A stretch of 39,524 nucleotides of DNA from Candidatus Doudnabacteria bacterium CG10_big_fil_rev_8_21_14_0_10_41_10 (GCA_002773695.1 PFAJ01000015.1:1-39524), one strand, 5' to 3'. Numbered from the stretch's first letter, positions 22,486 through 31,323 are shown. The notes: generated by a model not told the origin, from the sequence alone. Program-made: numbers and translations.

Positions 22486-24683
22486 TTTATGATCCAAAAA
22501 CGGAAACGCTGGAATCATTTAAACAATCGCGCCACATTTCAGAGATTGTTGACCAGTATCGAGAAATGGTTTACGAGCTTTATTCGGTACGGTTTCCAGA
22601 ATCCCGGCTAGATCCTGAAATAAAAACCAAGCAACAACAATTTTACAGCGAGCATTTAGAAAATGCTTTATCTGAATTGGCAGGGGTATGGTTTTATTTT
22701 CCTTGGAATCAAAAATTGGTTCATTATTTAAAAGAGGATTTACATCAAGAGCTGCGAACCGCAAGAAATAAAAATATTGTCACTAAAGCCGAGCAGGAAA
22801 AACTGTACGATTCAACAATTGGGATAGCCGGATTGAGCGTTGGGAGTCACGCGGCGTTAACTTTGGCTTTGTCGGGGATTGGAAAAAGAATGAAACTGGC
22901 TGATCCTGACAATATTTCCGGTTCGAATCTAAATCGAGTACGCAAAGGATTTGGGACAGTCGGTAAAAACAAAGCTTTGCTCACGGCACAGGATATATAC
23001 GAAATCAATCCTTATATGGAAATTGAGATTTTTGAGGAAGGAGTTAATATTGAAAATATCAACAGATTTTTTAATGATCCAACAAAGTTGGATTTATTGG
23101 TTGAGGAGGTTGATGATTTGAGATTGAAGATTTTGTTGAGAGAACAGGCAAAAAAGGAAAACGCTCCGGTAGTTATGGCGACCGATAACGGCGACAATGT
23201 TATTGTTGACATAGAGCGATATGATTTGAACAGCGGTACAAAACTGTTTAATGGTTTGGCTGGTGATATAAATTATCATGATTTTAAAAATTTATCACAA
23301 CGAGAGTTGCCAAAATTATCCACTTTGATTGCTGGAAAAGATTTGGTAGTTCCTAAAATGCAGGACTCTTTGTTAGAAGTTGGCAAGACTCTCTATTCAT
23401 GGCCTCAGCTTGGACTGGCCGCAACTTTATCCGGAGTTGCGGTTGCTTATGTCGCAAAAAAGATATTGCTAAATGAACGAATTCGGGATGGAAAATTGGA
23501 GATTAATTTGGATTCGATTTTTGATCCAGAATACAATTTTCCTGATAAAATAAAATACCGACAACAAAAAATACAAAATTTTCATAAACAAATAGGTATG
23601 GTTGATGATTTATTTGGGTTGTTGCAGGAAATTATTCACAATTCAGTAAATGCCCCGTCAGGTGACAATACCCAGCCGTGGCGTTTTGAATTGGGTAAAA
23701 ATTTCATAAATTTATATAATTTTCCAGATCGTGATAATCCAGTGTTAAACTATGAACAAAGCGGCTCGTATATTGCCCACGGTTGCTTACTTGAGAATTT
23801 ACGATTAAACTGTTTATATGGTGGTTATGAGCCTGAGATCAAACTTTTTCCGGACATCAAACAGCCAAATTTGGTAGCAACGGTAAGTCTGAAAGAAAAA
23901 ACCGAAACTCGAGATGAATTACAAAGTTATATAAAAGATCGTCATACTAATCGGCGGCCATACAATAATCAACCTCTTACCGAGAAACAAAAAACCGAAA
24001 TTAAAAATTGTGTTTTGGAACTGGGATTGGAAGATGGTTATCAGGTTAAGATTGTGGCAGATGAAAAAGAAGTTTATCAACTAGCAAAGACCGCAGCGTC
24101 GGTTGAAGAAGTTATTTTAGAGAATAAAACTACCCACCGATTATTTTTTGATGATATTGTTTGGACCAAAAGAAAAGAGAGCAAGGTGAAATCTGGTTTA
24201 TATCTAGCCACCATGGAATTCGCAGTCCCGCAAAAAGTATTTTTTTGGCTAGCAAGCCACTGGCCGATTATGAAATTGATGAATAGGTTTGGACTATCAC
24301 GATTTATAGCCCGGGAAGACACAAAACTTTACGCAAAAAGTTCAGCGATTTGCGGTGTAGTAATCCCTAGAACCACTCCTGAATCTTATATAAACGCCGG
24401 AAGGATTTTACAAAGAGTTTGGTTAAAGACGGTGAAATTGGGGTTAGCCCTTCATCCTGTGAGCGCTTTGCCATTTGCCGCTAGAAGAGCGCAAGGTTCC
24501 GGTTCAGAAGTTTTTAACAGTTTACATAGAGAGAAAATAACAAAAAATTACGGAGAGCAACTTTCTTTATTTAAAATAACCACAGAATTTGTTGGAATGG
24601 TTTTTCGAGTAGGTTTTGCACAACCTCCTAGCGCAGTTTGCTCAAAAAAAGAAGCACAAATAAAAATAATCTCTGAAAAATAA
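22467..24683 (+). CDS. E1-like (ThiF) adenylyltransferase fused to a nitroreductase domain, Rv1355c-like
   Basis: Residues 1-100 are an N-terminal helical part. Residues 115-350 are an E1/ThiF fold: glycine-rich GIAGLSVGSH (119-128), LADPDNISGSNLNR with Arg157 as the ATP-binding arginine, and VEEVDDLRLK. This E1 part has no Cys, so it has neither a thioester cysteine nor the CxxC zinc knuckles, and likely only adenylates, as MccB-type enzymes do. Residues about 375-725 are an FMN nitroreductase fold (NAPSGDNTQPWRF at 395-407; GLALHPVSALPF late). The arrangement matches mycobacterial Rv1355c-type proteins, which are uncharacterised to my knowledge. SD GAGGAG lies 10 bases before the ATG. Third gene of the operon; the kinase gene follows with zero spacing. 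Confidence 0.85.
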   Translation: MDKKPIIYDPKTETLESFKQSRHISEIVDQYREMVYELYSVRFPESRLDPEIKTKQQQFYSEHLENALSELAGVWFYFPWNQKLVHYLKEDLHQELRTARNKNIVTKAEQEKLYDSTIGIAGLSVGSHAALTLALSGIGKRMKLADPDNISGSNLNRVRKGFGTVGKNKALLTAQDIYEINPYMEIEIFEEGVNIENINRFFNDPTKLDLLVEEVDDLRLKILLREQAKKENAPVVMATDNGDNVIVDIERYDLNSGTKLFNGLAGDINYHDFKNLSQRELPKLSTLIAGKDLVVPKMQDSLLEVGKTLYSWPQLGLAATLSGVAVAYVAKKILLNERIRDGKLEINLDSIFDPEYNFPDKIKYRQQKIQNFHKQIGMVDDLFGLLQEIIHNSVNAPSGDNTQPWRFELGKNFINLYNFPDRDNPVLNYEQSGSYIAHGCLLENLRLNCLYGGYEPEIKLFPDIKQPNLVATVSLKEKTETRDELQSYIKDRHTNRRPYNNQPLTEKQKTEIKNCVLELGLEDGYQVKIVADEKEVYQLAKTAASVEEVILENKTTHRLFFDDIVWTKRKESKVKSGLYLATMEFAVPQKVFFWLASHWPIMKLMNRFGLSRFIAREDTKLYAKSSAICGVVIPRTTPESYINAGRILQRVWLKTVKLGLALHPVSALPFAARRAQGSGSEVFNSLHREKITKNYGEQLSLFKITTEFVGMVFRVGFAQPPSAVCSKKEAQIKIISEK

Positions 24684-26375
24684 ATGGAAATTTTTGCGAA
24701 TTTAGATCTGTTTACAGTAGGTTTAACCGTAACCGGGATTGGGGTTTTGGGTTTTTTGGTTTGGTTAACTAACCGTCGGAGTATTACGAATCGGACTTTT
24801 TTTGCTTTTTCTGTGATTACAGTTAGTTGGGGGATTATAAATTATTTAAATTATCAAACCGCCTCCCCGATGGACACTTTATGGCTTTTGAGGATTGTAT
24901 TATTTTTTGCTGTGTTACAAGCCTTTACTCTGTTTCAGTTTATTTATGTTTTTCCTTTGGAACAAGGAAATTTTTCTAAGGCCTATAAATATGGGCTTGT
25001 CCCATTGGTAATTTTTACAGCAATACTGACCCTCACACCAGCGGTGCTTAAAGAAGTCTTGGAAATTTCTTCCACCGGTGGAGCGACCAGAGTACGCAAT
25101 GGAGTTGGTATCGGTTTGTTTGGGTTGGTTAGTGTTGGGTTAGTTTTAGACGGACTTTTAACTTTATACAAGAAAATCCGCATTGCTGTCGGCGTGCAAA
25201 AATCCCAGCTAAAAACTATTGCTTATGGTGTTTCTATTACTTTCGCTTTGATTATCTTTTTTAACTTTTTTCTGCCGGCATTTTTGGACAACGCTCTTTT
25301 TATCCCTTTCGGCGCGGTTTTTATTTTACCTCTAATTCTTTTTACTTATCATGCAATCATTCAACATCATTTTTTGAACGTGAAGGTAATAACTGTAGAA
25401 GTGTTAATAATGGTTTTAGCGGTAACATCTTTCCTTGATGTTTTAATTTCTGAAAGCTTAATCGAGGTTTTGATAAGGGTGGTGACATTTATTTTAGTTT
25501 TAGTTATTGGAGTTTTGTTGATTAAAGGGGTTTTAAAAGAAATTAAACAAAAAAATGAATTGCAAGTTCTTAGCATAAAACTTAAAAGTGCCAACGAGAA
25601 ACTAAAAGAATTGGACCAAGCGCGGGCGGAGTTTATTTCTGTTGTCTCACACCAACTTCGTACGCCGCCCGCCACCCTCAAATGGTATTTAGCCGCTTTG
25701 TTAAGTGGAGATTTCGGGAAAGTCACAGCCGAGCAACTCGATGCCTTGCAAAAAGCCAACATCACCAACAACAATCTTATCTCATTAATAGAGGATATGT
25801 TGAATGTCTCTCGTATCGAGCGTGGTCGGATGGAGTTTGATTTTGTAAAAGGTGATTTAAACAAGCTAATCGAAAGTGTGATTGTTCAGCTAAAACCGCC
25901 GGCAGACGATAAAAAAATAGGTTTGGTTTATAAAAAACCGAAAAAATCTTTACCGGAAGTAGTGATGGACGGTGAAAAGGTAAAGCAGGTAGTAAACAAT
26001 TTGATTGATAATGCTATTAAATATTCGAAATCGGGCAGCATTACAATCGAACTTTCACAAACTAACGAACAAGCGAAGGTTCGAGTTACGGACACCGGTA
26101 AAGGAATTGACCAAAAAGAATTAGAAAATATTTTTTCTAAATATGGCCGGGGAAAAGATTCTAAAAAATACGCTACTGGTTTGGGTTTGGGTTTGTATGT
26201 TGCCAAAATAGTAATAGAACAGCACGAAGGAAAAATTTGGGTGGAAAGTCCGGGACGGGGGAAAGGTTCAACGTTCGCTTTCACCTTACCGATGAAAGTC
26301 GGGGCAAGAGCGGAGAAAAAAGTTTTTAACATGGCTCAAAAAAGCAATTTAACAAAAAAACAACCTTCTGGTTGA
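24684..26375 (+). CDS. membrane sensor histidine kinase with a seven-or-more-helix input domain
   Basis: The first 285 residues hold seven to nine membrane helices with almost no outer loops, like the 7TM or MASE-type input modules that sense membrane-soluble or small ligands. A short coiled coil (LSIKLKSANEKLKELDQAR) leads to the HisKA domain with the phospho-acceptor His323 (SHQLRTP). The catalytic domain has the N box QVVNNLIDNAIKYSK, G1 VTDTGKGI and G2 ATGLGLGLYVAK. There is no receiver. The ATG directly follows the stop of the E1/nitroreductase gene, so the sensor is made together with the biosynthetic enzymes. A lone receiver gene converges on it from the other strand 18 bases on. Confidence 0.93.
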   Translation: MEIFANLDLFTVGLTVTGIGVLGFLVWLTNRRSITNRTFFAFSVITVSWGIINYLNYQTASPMDTLWLLRIVLFFAVLQAFTLFQFIYVFPLEQGNFSKAYKYGLVPLVIFTAILTLTPAVLKEVLEISSTGGATRVRNGVGIGLFGLVSVGLVLDGLLTLYKKIRIAVGVQKSQLKTIAYGVSITFALIIFFNFFLPAFLDNALFIPFGAVFILPLILFTYHAIIQHHFLNVKVITVEVLIMVLAVTSFLDVLISESLIEVLIRVVTFILVLVIGVLLIKGVLKEIKQKNELQVLSIKLKSANEKLKELDQARAEFISVVSHQLRTPPATLKWYLAALLSGDFGKVTAEQLDALQKANITNNNLISLIEDMLNVSRIERGRMEFDFVKGDLNKLIESVIVQLKPPADDKKIGLVYKKPKKSLPEVVMDGEKVKQVVNNLIDNAIKYSKSGSITIELSQTNEQAKVRVTDTGKGIDQKELENIFSKYGRGKDSKKYATGLGLGLYVAKIVIEQHEGKIWVESPGRGKGSTFAFTLPMKVGARAEKKVFNMAQKSNLTKKQPSG

Positions 26376-26393
26376 TAGGCTGTTTTCTTGTTG

Positions 26394-26813
26394 TTATTTA
26401 GGATTTATTAACTTGCCTTCTTTTACCCCCGCTCGTTTTGGCTGTACAATCTTTTGGATTCTTTCAATAAATTCGTCCGGGTCGATACTTTTGTGAAAAT
26501 AATCTACTACCCATTTTTCTTTCGCCCATTGTTCGCCTTCACGAGAAAGATCTTCGTTGGTTAGAAATATGATAGGGATATCTTTCGTCGGCTCTTCTTC
26601 GTGGAGACGCCTGGCGACCGCAAATCCATCTTCGTTGGGCATGCGAATATCAAGCAGTATTAAAGCCGGCTGTAACCGTCTGGCGATTTCTCTTCCGGTG
26701 GGGGAATCGTTAGCATACAATACTTCGTATCCCGCCTTGGAAAGTTTTGCTCCCATAAGCCGTTGAATTACCGGATCGTCGTCGATTAGTAGAATGTGAT
26801 GTTTTGACTCCAT
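26394..26813 (-). CDS. single-domain response regulator (receiver only)
   Basis: A 139-residue receiver: Asp11-Asp12-Asp13, phospho-acceptor Asp55 in ILLDIRMPNEDG, IIFLTN, and HKS for the conserved Lys. A basic tail (VQPKRAGVKEGKLINPK) follows the fold, but there is no output domain. It converges on the kinase gene and is a likely partner. With the 19436 receiver it frames the four-gene operon, both on the minus strand. Confidence 0.92.
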   Translation of the reverse strand: MESKHHILLIDDDPVIQRLMGAKLSKAGYEVLYANDSPTGREIARRLQPALILLDIRMPNEDGFAVARRLHEEEPTKDIPIIFLTNEDLSREGEQWAKEKWVVDYFHKSIDPDEFIERIQKIVQPKRAGVKEGKLINPK

Positions 26814-27020
26814 ATAATTTATTATTTCTGACAGAATTCCCCCGCGGTTTATTTTGGGTATCGGTATTTAATAATAGTATATATCGAAAATTAATCGTTT
26901 TCAATAGCTTTTAGTGTAAAAATATGCAAATAATTTTTATCGAGATGGGCATTATTTTTTTGGCGATTTCTTAGTGTTATTTAACAATCTGATACCGCCC
27001 TATTAATTTTTCAGATGATT

Positions 27021-27029
27021 TGATATAAT
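27021..27029 (+). promoter_or_regulatory. extended -10 promoter of the YceI gene
   Basis: TGATATAAT is a perfect extended -10; no good -35 lies 17 bases upstream (TATTAA). The ATG is 27 bases downstream. Confidence 0.4.
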
Positions 27030-27055
27030 TCATTATATTAGTAATAAGTAATTTT

Positions 27056-27712
27056 ATGAACAAAATTGCTGGGATAGTTATCGCAATCATTATAGTGATT
27101 GCGGGTGGTTTATTGATTTTAAACTTTAATAGTTCGACAGTAGATGATAATTCAATGATGGGAGGAGAGAGTGATCCGACTGAAAAATTACCAACCGATG
27201 CGCAGTTTACGCTCGACGCAGAAAGCTCAACTCTCACTTGGTCAGCATCAAGAATTGTAGGGGAGTCTCACACAGGGACAGTCGATATTGCTCGTGGAAG
27301 AGTCGTGCGTCAAGATGGAGAATTTATTGGTGGCGAATTTGTGTTTGATATGAATACAATTTCGGAGAGTAAAGATAACCAGATTTTTCTGAAAGACGTA
27401 AAGTCAGATGATTTTTTTGGAGTTGAACAATTTCCAACCGCCGATCTGGTAATCACCAGTATCGTGCCCGCAAGCGATTCAAGTTTTGCGGTAACTGGCG
27501 AATTGACCATTCGTGGCATCACCAACGAGATTTCGTTTACGGCCGACACTTCATTTTCCAAAGGGATACTTTTAGCTGAGGCCAATTTCGAAATCAACCG
27601 GACACGTTGGGGAATTGTGTTTGATTCGGGAACGTTTTTTGCGAATCTTGGAGATGAAGCGATTAAAGACGAAATACAGTACGAGTTGGATTTGGTGTTT
27701 ACTCAAAATTAG
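27056..27712 (+). CDS. YceI-like lipocalin-type protein, membrane anchored
   Basis: One N-terminal membrane segment (residues 4-22) and a linker lead into a YceI beta-barrel domain (about 45-218): STLTWSASRIVGESHTGTVDIARGRVV, GGEFVFDMNTISESK, LKDVKSDDFFGVEQFPTADLVI, GELTIRGITNEISF, EINRTRWGIVFDSG. YceI proteins bind polyisoprenoids or other lipids in the periplasm. The length fits. It is a single gene with no SD and its own promoter. The lipid bound is unknown. Confidence 0.92.
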   Translation: MNKIAGIVIAIIIVIAGGLLILNFNSSTVDDNSMMGGESDPTEKLPTDAQFTLDAESSTLTWSASRIVGESHTGTVDIARGRVVRQDGEFIGGEFVFDMNTISESKDNQIFLKDVKSDDFFGVEQFPTADLVITSIVPASDSSFAVTGELTIRGITNEISFTADTSFSKGILLAEANFEINRTRWGIVFDSGTFFANLGDEAIKDEIQYELDLVFTQN

Positions 27713-28054
27713 TCGAACGGGACAAGGCGCTTTCTATATAGCAGACGTTTTTAATATTTTCTTACAATAAACCTCGCGTGAATTGCATGTGGTAGTAATT
27801 AAGATGTTTGTTTTTCCTCCCGGCAATGAGTTTATTCGCAAGCACGGGTTTCAGTTTTGTGGAGAAAGATACAGAAGACCCGAAGATTCTGGGACGCGCG
27901 AAGCGCGACCTTATGTCTCTAAAATACGCTCGGGCGAGGCGGCAAAAAAAATAGGTTTGAGGAAATGAATTCCCGCTCCACACTTGCTTTTGGTTGCCAG
28001 CGGACAAAAATAATAGAAACTTCTTACACATTGTAAAAATGTTATCTTGTTTAC
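27713..28054. other. gene-free stretch between the YceI and HD-domain genes
   Basis: No convincing gene. A 61-residue plus-strand ORF (27783-27968: GNEFIRKHGFQFCGERYRR, then basic) lacks an SD and overlaps an equally open minus frame; it could be a gene remnant. A small CGCGC-gaa-GCGCG hairpin lies near 27894-27906. No clear terminator for the YceI gene was found. Confidence 0.4.
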
Positions 28055-29764
28055 ATGTACGAATATAAACTTAACCATATAGAGTCTGCTTCGCGCAGCC
28101 CGAACACAAAAATTGAACAAGAAAGCGCTTTTGAAATTGATGCGGCATCCTTTCAAAATGGTGTCACGGATTATTTTAAACTGATTTCTACAAACGAAAA
28201 AAGCGCCAAAGATTTAAAGGTTTACGTAGAAAAATTTTATGATGAACAAAAGATTTCTTCACCTGAAAACAGAGATGCAATACTCGGTTTCGCTGTTGCG
28301 GCGGCTAAACATCGCAATCCCCACATTGTTTTTGAAGTTTTGAAAAAAGAAGGTTTTTTGTCCGATAATCCGGAAAAATTAAATAGATTTTTAGAGTGTC
28401 TCGGCTCTCAAAAAGAGGATTTTCTTCCTGCTTTAGCGAAGGTTAATAATCCTGTAGAACAAAATCTTGGTATAGATGTAGACCCGGAAAAAGAAATTCG
28501 TCAGATATATTTATTTGAACAACTGACAAGGGCGATCCGAGCAAAAAATCCCAGCCAAGCTCATGCAATAGCGGAACAACTGTGCGGTCAAGTCGTGGAC
28601 ATTACCCACGCAACAGATTCATCGAGATTAAAGGCCATTTTACGTTCGGGAGAAATTTGGTCCAGTGAGGGTGGTGGTCATTACTACGGTAACGGGGTTT
28701 ACGCTGGCGTTAACGGTGGTTTTAGACATTGGGGCGATCAAATGATATATTTTAAACAAGTTCCCGCGGAAAAGCTGTTGCCCGTAATAAACGCTAAACA
28801 ACCCATGACAAACATACCGATAGAAAAAATAAAAATAAGCGACCCAAAACGTTTTGACGATATTGACGGACTTTCTCCGGATGATCCTTTTTTCTATTTG
28901 CCTTCAATAATCGAAGCTACGCCAAATCTTGATGAAATGAACAGTTATAGATTTCCCGGTTTTATGGAACCGGTAGATAAAGCAGTTTTAAAACAAATTG
29001 ACAATTTACTCGGCTTGGTGAAAGTTGAAAAAGCCTTCGATGATTTTTATGGAATCTACGATCGGGTTTACGTGCAAGATAAGCGTCCTTTGGTATGCAT
29101 GGCAGTTATGAACTCTTTATATACTGTTGGCGAAATAGTATGGGATGAAAAAACTGAACTGAATGTCGCAGAACCAATAAACCTTGAGGATGAAAAGGAA
29201 GTCAATGTTATTGTTGAACAAATATTGAGTTGTTACGTAACCGAGAGTCGTGATATTGATTCTCCCCATGGCCGACGGCATATAGAGCGGGTTATTGAAA
29301 ATATTAAAATTTTATCGGACGAAATAAAAGCAGATATTAAAACTCGCCATATGGCTATAATAGCTGCCGCCGCGCATGATATTATTCGATATACTCGGGA
29401 CATTTCTCCAAACTGGGCGTCCGCTCTTTGGGTAAAAAGATTATTAAACGGATTGTTGGAACGCCAATCTTTAAAAAAGATACGAGACGCCATTGTTCAA
29501 CATAGTAGTCCAAAAGATGATCGGATTAACGATACTGTCATTACTCAACTTCTTTATGATGCGGATAAAATGGATACGAGAGCGGATAGATTTCATATGC
29601 ATATAAGGGATGAACAATATAATAATGTGTCAGACGGACTATTTGAAGATTATATTGAGATGGTAATGGAGAGCGTTTATTCAAAGGTAGCCCGTGAATA
29701 TTTAGAAGATCTTTTAAAACAGCAAAAACATCGTAAAGAAACGTTGCCTCATAAACAATTTTAG
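28055..29764 (+). CDS. large protein with possible ADP-ribosyltransferase-like core and C-terminal HD domain
   Basis: A 569-residue soluble protein. Residues 1-160 are helical with no motif I know. Residues about 178-235 read VVDITHATDSSRLKAILRSGEIW, then GHYYGNGVYAGVNGGFRHWGDQMIYF. The order H185-x-T, 'LxxILxxGxI' and G-N-G-V-Y-A-G resembles ADP-ribosyltransferase/Tpt1-like folds, where the His binds NAD; a catalytic Glu is not assigned. Residues about 400-510 are an HD phosphohydrolase: His405/His409 (SPHGRRHIERV), His441-Asp442 (AAAHDII) and Asp502 (LLYDADKMDT). The pairing suggests making and removing a nucleotide-type modification or signal. It is a single gene, strand-isolated. The HD part is firm, the transferase part tentative. 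Confidence 0.75.
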   Translation: MYEYKLNHIESASRSPNTKIEQESAFEIDAASFQNGVTDYFKLISTNEKSAKDLKVYVEKFYDEQKISSPENRDAILGFAVAAAKHRNPHIVFEVLKKEGFLSDNPEKLNRFLECLGSQKEDFLPALAKVNNPVEQNLGIDVDPEKEIRQIYLFEQLTRAIRAKNPSQAHAIAEQLCGQVVDITHATDSSRLKAILRSGEIWSSEGGGHYYGNGVYAGVNGGFRHWGDQMIYFKQVPAEKLLPVINAKQPMTNIPIEKIKISDPKRFDDIDGLSPDDPFFYLPSIIEATPNLDEMNSYRFPGFMEPVDKAVLKQIDNLLGLVKVEKAFDDFYGIYDRVYVQDKRPLVCMAVMNSLYTVGEIVWDEKTELNVAEPINLEDEKEVNVIVEQILSCYVTESRDIDSPHGRRHIERVIENIKILSDEIKADIKTRHMAIIAAAAHDIIRYTRDISPNWASALWVKRLLNGLLERQSLKKIRDAIVQHSSPKDDRINDTVITQLLYDADKMDTRADRFHMHIRDEQYNNVSDGLFEDYIEMVMESVYSKVAREYLEDLLKQQKHRKETLPHKQF

Positions 29765-29792
29765 AATAAAACTTGTCTTTACTAAGTTTCCA

Positions 29793-29820
29793 CCACCTGC
29801 CGAAGCGAGGGCAGGGCGGG
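29793..29820. repeat. short palindromic repeat (CCTGCC..GGCAGG)
   Basis: CCACCTGCC / GGGCAGGGCGG hairpin around a GAAGCGA loop, after the HD-domain gene. The rest of the intergenic region to 29934 shows no gene. Confidence 0.4.
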
Positions 29821-29934
29821 AATTCATTTCCCCAACCCCCTCCTTCCGCCACACCCGAGCGGTCAGTAATTTTTGGTAAAGTAAGTTCGAGCGAAGTCTA
29901 AAGACACTTGAGAAATACTATGGAGGAGGAAAGT

Positions 29935-29963
29935 AAGTCGCTTTATAGGAGCGGCTTTTTTAT
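29935..29963 (+). terminator. terminator upstream of the sigma factor gene
   Basis: AAGTCGCT, 7-base loop, AGCGGCTT (one G-T pair), then TTTTTATT. It is preceded by GGAGGAGGAAAG. It could end the HD-gene transcript or act as an attenuator for sigma, 50 bases ahead of that gene. Confidence 0.7.
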
Positions 29964-30014
29964 TGGCAGGATTTGAAATAAATTTTGAGATTTGTTGTAA
30001 TAGTTTAGATAGGA

Positions 30015-30584
30015 ATGATTCTCAATTTAAAAGCACAATCCGATGAGGTAATAGCGAAGTTAGTGCAGACAGGCGACCGAGAGTCGTTCGGTCTTTTGGT
30101 GGAAAGGTATGAACAAAAAATGAAACGATATGTCCGCCGGTTTCTTTTTAACGAGCAGGAAGATATTACGCAGGAAATATTTATCAAAGCTTATTCAAAC
30201 ATCCAAAGCTTTGATACCAGCCGCAAATTTTCCCCTTGGCTTTATCGGATCGCGCATAACGAGTTGATTAATCAAATAAAAAAACGAGGGAAAGAGCAGG
30301 TGTCGTATTTTGATTTTGACACGGTATTCCCACACCTTAAAGCCAAAGAAACGGCAGACTCGGATATTTTACAAAATCAGGATAAAGAATTAATTGGCAA
30401 GCTGTTGCCAAAGTTGGACCCAAAATATCGCGAGCCGTTGTTACTATATTATTTCGAAGATCTGGATTATAAAGAAGTGGCTGAAATAATGAGAATTCCG
30501 GTTTCTACTGTGGGGGTAAGAATTAAGCGAGCAAAGGAAATTTTAAAGAAGCATATTATTGAATCTGAAACTAAATATGAATAA
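30015..30584 (+). CDS. ECF-type RNA polymerase sigma factor
   Basis: 189 residues. Region 2 spans about 20-90 (FGLLVERYEQKMKRYVRRFLFNEQEDITQEIFIKAYSNIQSF, then SPWLYRIAHNELINQIKKR). Region 4 spans about 130-180 (LDPKYREPLLLYYFEDLDYKEVAEIMRIPVSTVGVRIKRAKEIL). The two are joined by a short linker without region 3, as in ECF sigmas. The downstream membrane protein starts within its last codons (ATGAATAA overlap), the usual layout of a sigma with its anti-sigma. Its target promoters cannot be read from one window. Confidence 0.92.
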   Translation: MILNLKAQSDEVIAKLVQTGDRESFGLLVERYEQKMKRYVRRFLFNEQEDITQEIFIKAYSNIQSFDTSRKFSPWLYRIAHNELINQIKKRGKEQVSYFDFDTVFPHLKAKETADSDILQNQDKELIGKLLPKLDPKYREPLLLYYFEDLDYKEVAEIMRIPVSTVGVRIKRAKEILKKHIIESETKYE

Positions 30585-31323
30585 TAAAGAAGAAAAATCG
30601 ATTAAAGACCAGATTTTGGGAAAACTGGAAAAAGGCGGAATGAAGATGCGTCCAAAGTATTATTTTGTGATCAGAACAATTTTAGTTGTGTTAACAGTCG
30701 TTCTTTTGGTCTTAACCGTGTTGTTTTTAATAAGTTTTGTGTTTTTTCAGCTACGGTTTTCCGGATTACACCATACCCCATCTTTTGGTCTTCCTGGCGT
30801 GAAAGCGTTTGTGGTTTCTCTTCCGTGGGTGTTGATTGCTTTAATTGTGTTCCTAACTTTTGCATTGGAGTATCTTTTAAAAAAATATTCATTTACTTAT
30901 AAGCGGCCATTAATCTATTCGTTGATGGTGGTGGTAGTTGTGGTTCTGGTGGTTGGTTTTGTAGTTTCAAATACGCCGTTGCATGATCGGTTTGCTATGC
31001 GCGCCATGGAAAATAGGTTGCCGGTTGCCGGGGGTCTGTATCGAGAGATAGAAAAAAGAGCTCTTGGTCACGCGCAGTTCGGACAGGTTACAGCTGTGCG
31101 TGACGACGAGTTTGATTTGGAAACCAGGTTGGGAGAAAGATTAACAATAAAAATAAATGAGAGGACGATATTTCAAACCGCCTTGAATTTGCGGGTGGAT
31201 GACGTGGTTATGGTTATTGGCAATAAAGACAATGGAACAGTGGATGCCGTAAGAATTCAAAAGGTGCCAGACGAAAAATTTCCAATGCAAAGAATAAAAG
31301 GCAGATTTCATATGATGAAATAA
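30577..31323 (+). CDS. membrane protein coupled to the ECF sigma gene, candidate anti-sigma factor
   Basis: A cytoplasmic N-terminus of about 28 basic residues (MNNKEEKSIKDQILGKLEKG) is followed by membrane helices at about 30-52, 72-92 and 102-122. An extracytoplasmic C-terminal domain (about 125-248) contains a beta-rich section GQVTAVRDDEFDLETRLGERLTIKINERT and DDVVMVIGNKDNGTVDAVRIQKV, reminiscent of DUF5666-type folds. There is no zinc HxxxCxxC motif. Start 30577 was taken because it overlaps the sigma stop codon; an upstream in-frame ATG (30559) would lie inside the sigma gene. Anti-sigma function is inferred from the coupling. Confidence 0.75.
   Translation: MNNKEEKSIKDQILGKLEKGGMKMRPKYYFVIRTILVVLTVVLLVLTVLFLISFVFFQLRFSGLHHTPSFGLPGVKAFVVSLPWVLIALIVFLTFALEYLLKKYSFTYKRPLIYSLMVVVVVVLVVGFVVSNTPLHDRFAMRAMENRLPVAGGLYREIEKRALGHAQFGQVTAVRDDEFDLETRLGERLTIKINERTIFQTALNLRVDDVVMVIGNKDNGTVDAVRIQKVPDEKFPMQRIKGRFHMMK

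Noticed and set aside
27783-27968. 61-residue plus-strand ORF after the YceI gene
   Set aside because: No SD, overlapping open minus frame and mixed composition. It may be a gene remnant, but I cannot name a source.
29920-29979. Tiny ORF MEEESKSLYRSGFFIGRI as a leader peptide of the sigma gene
   Set aside because: It spans the terminator hairpin and T run, has no SD of its own in the right place, and contains no telling residue run for an attenuator.
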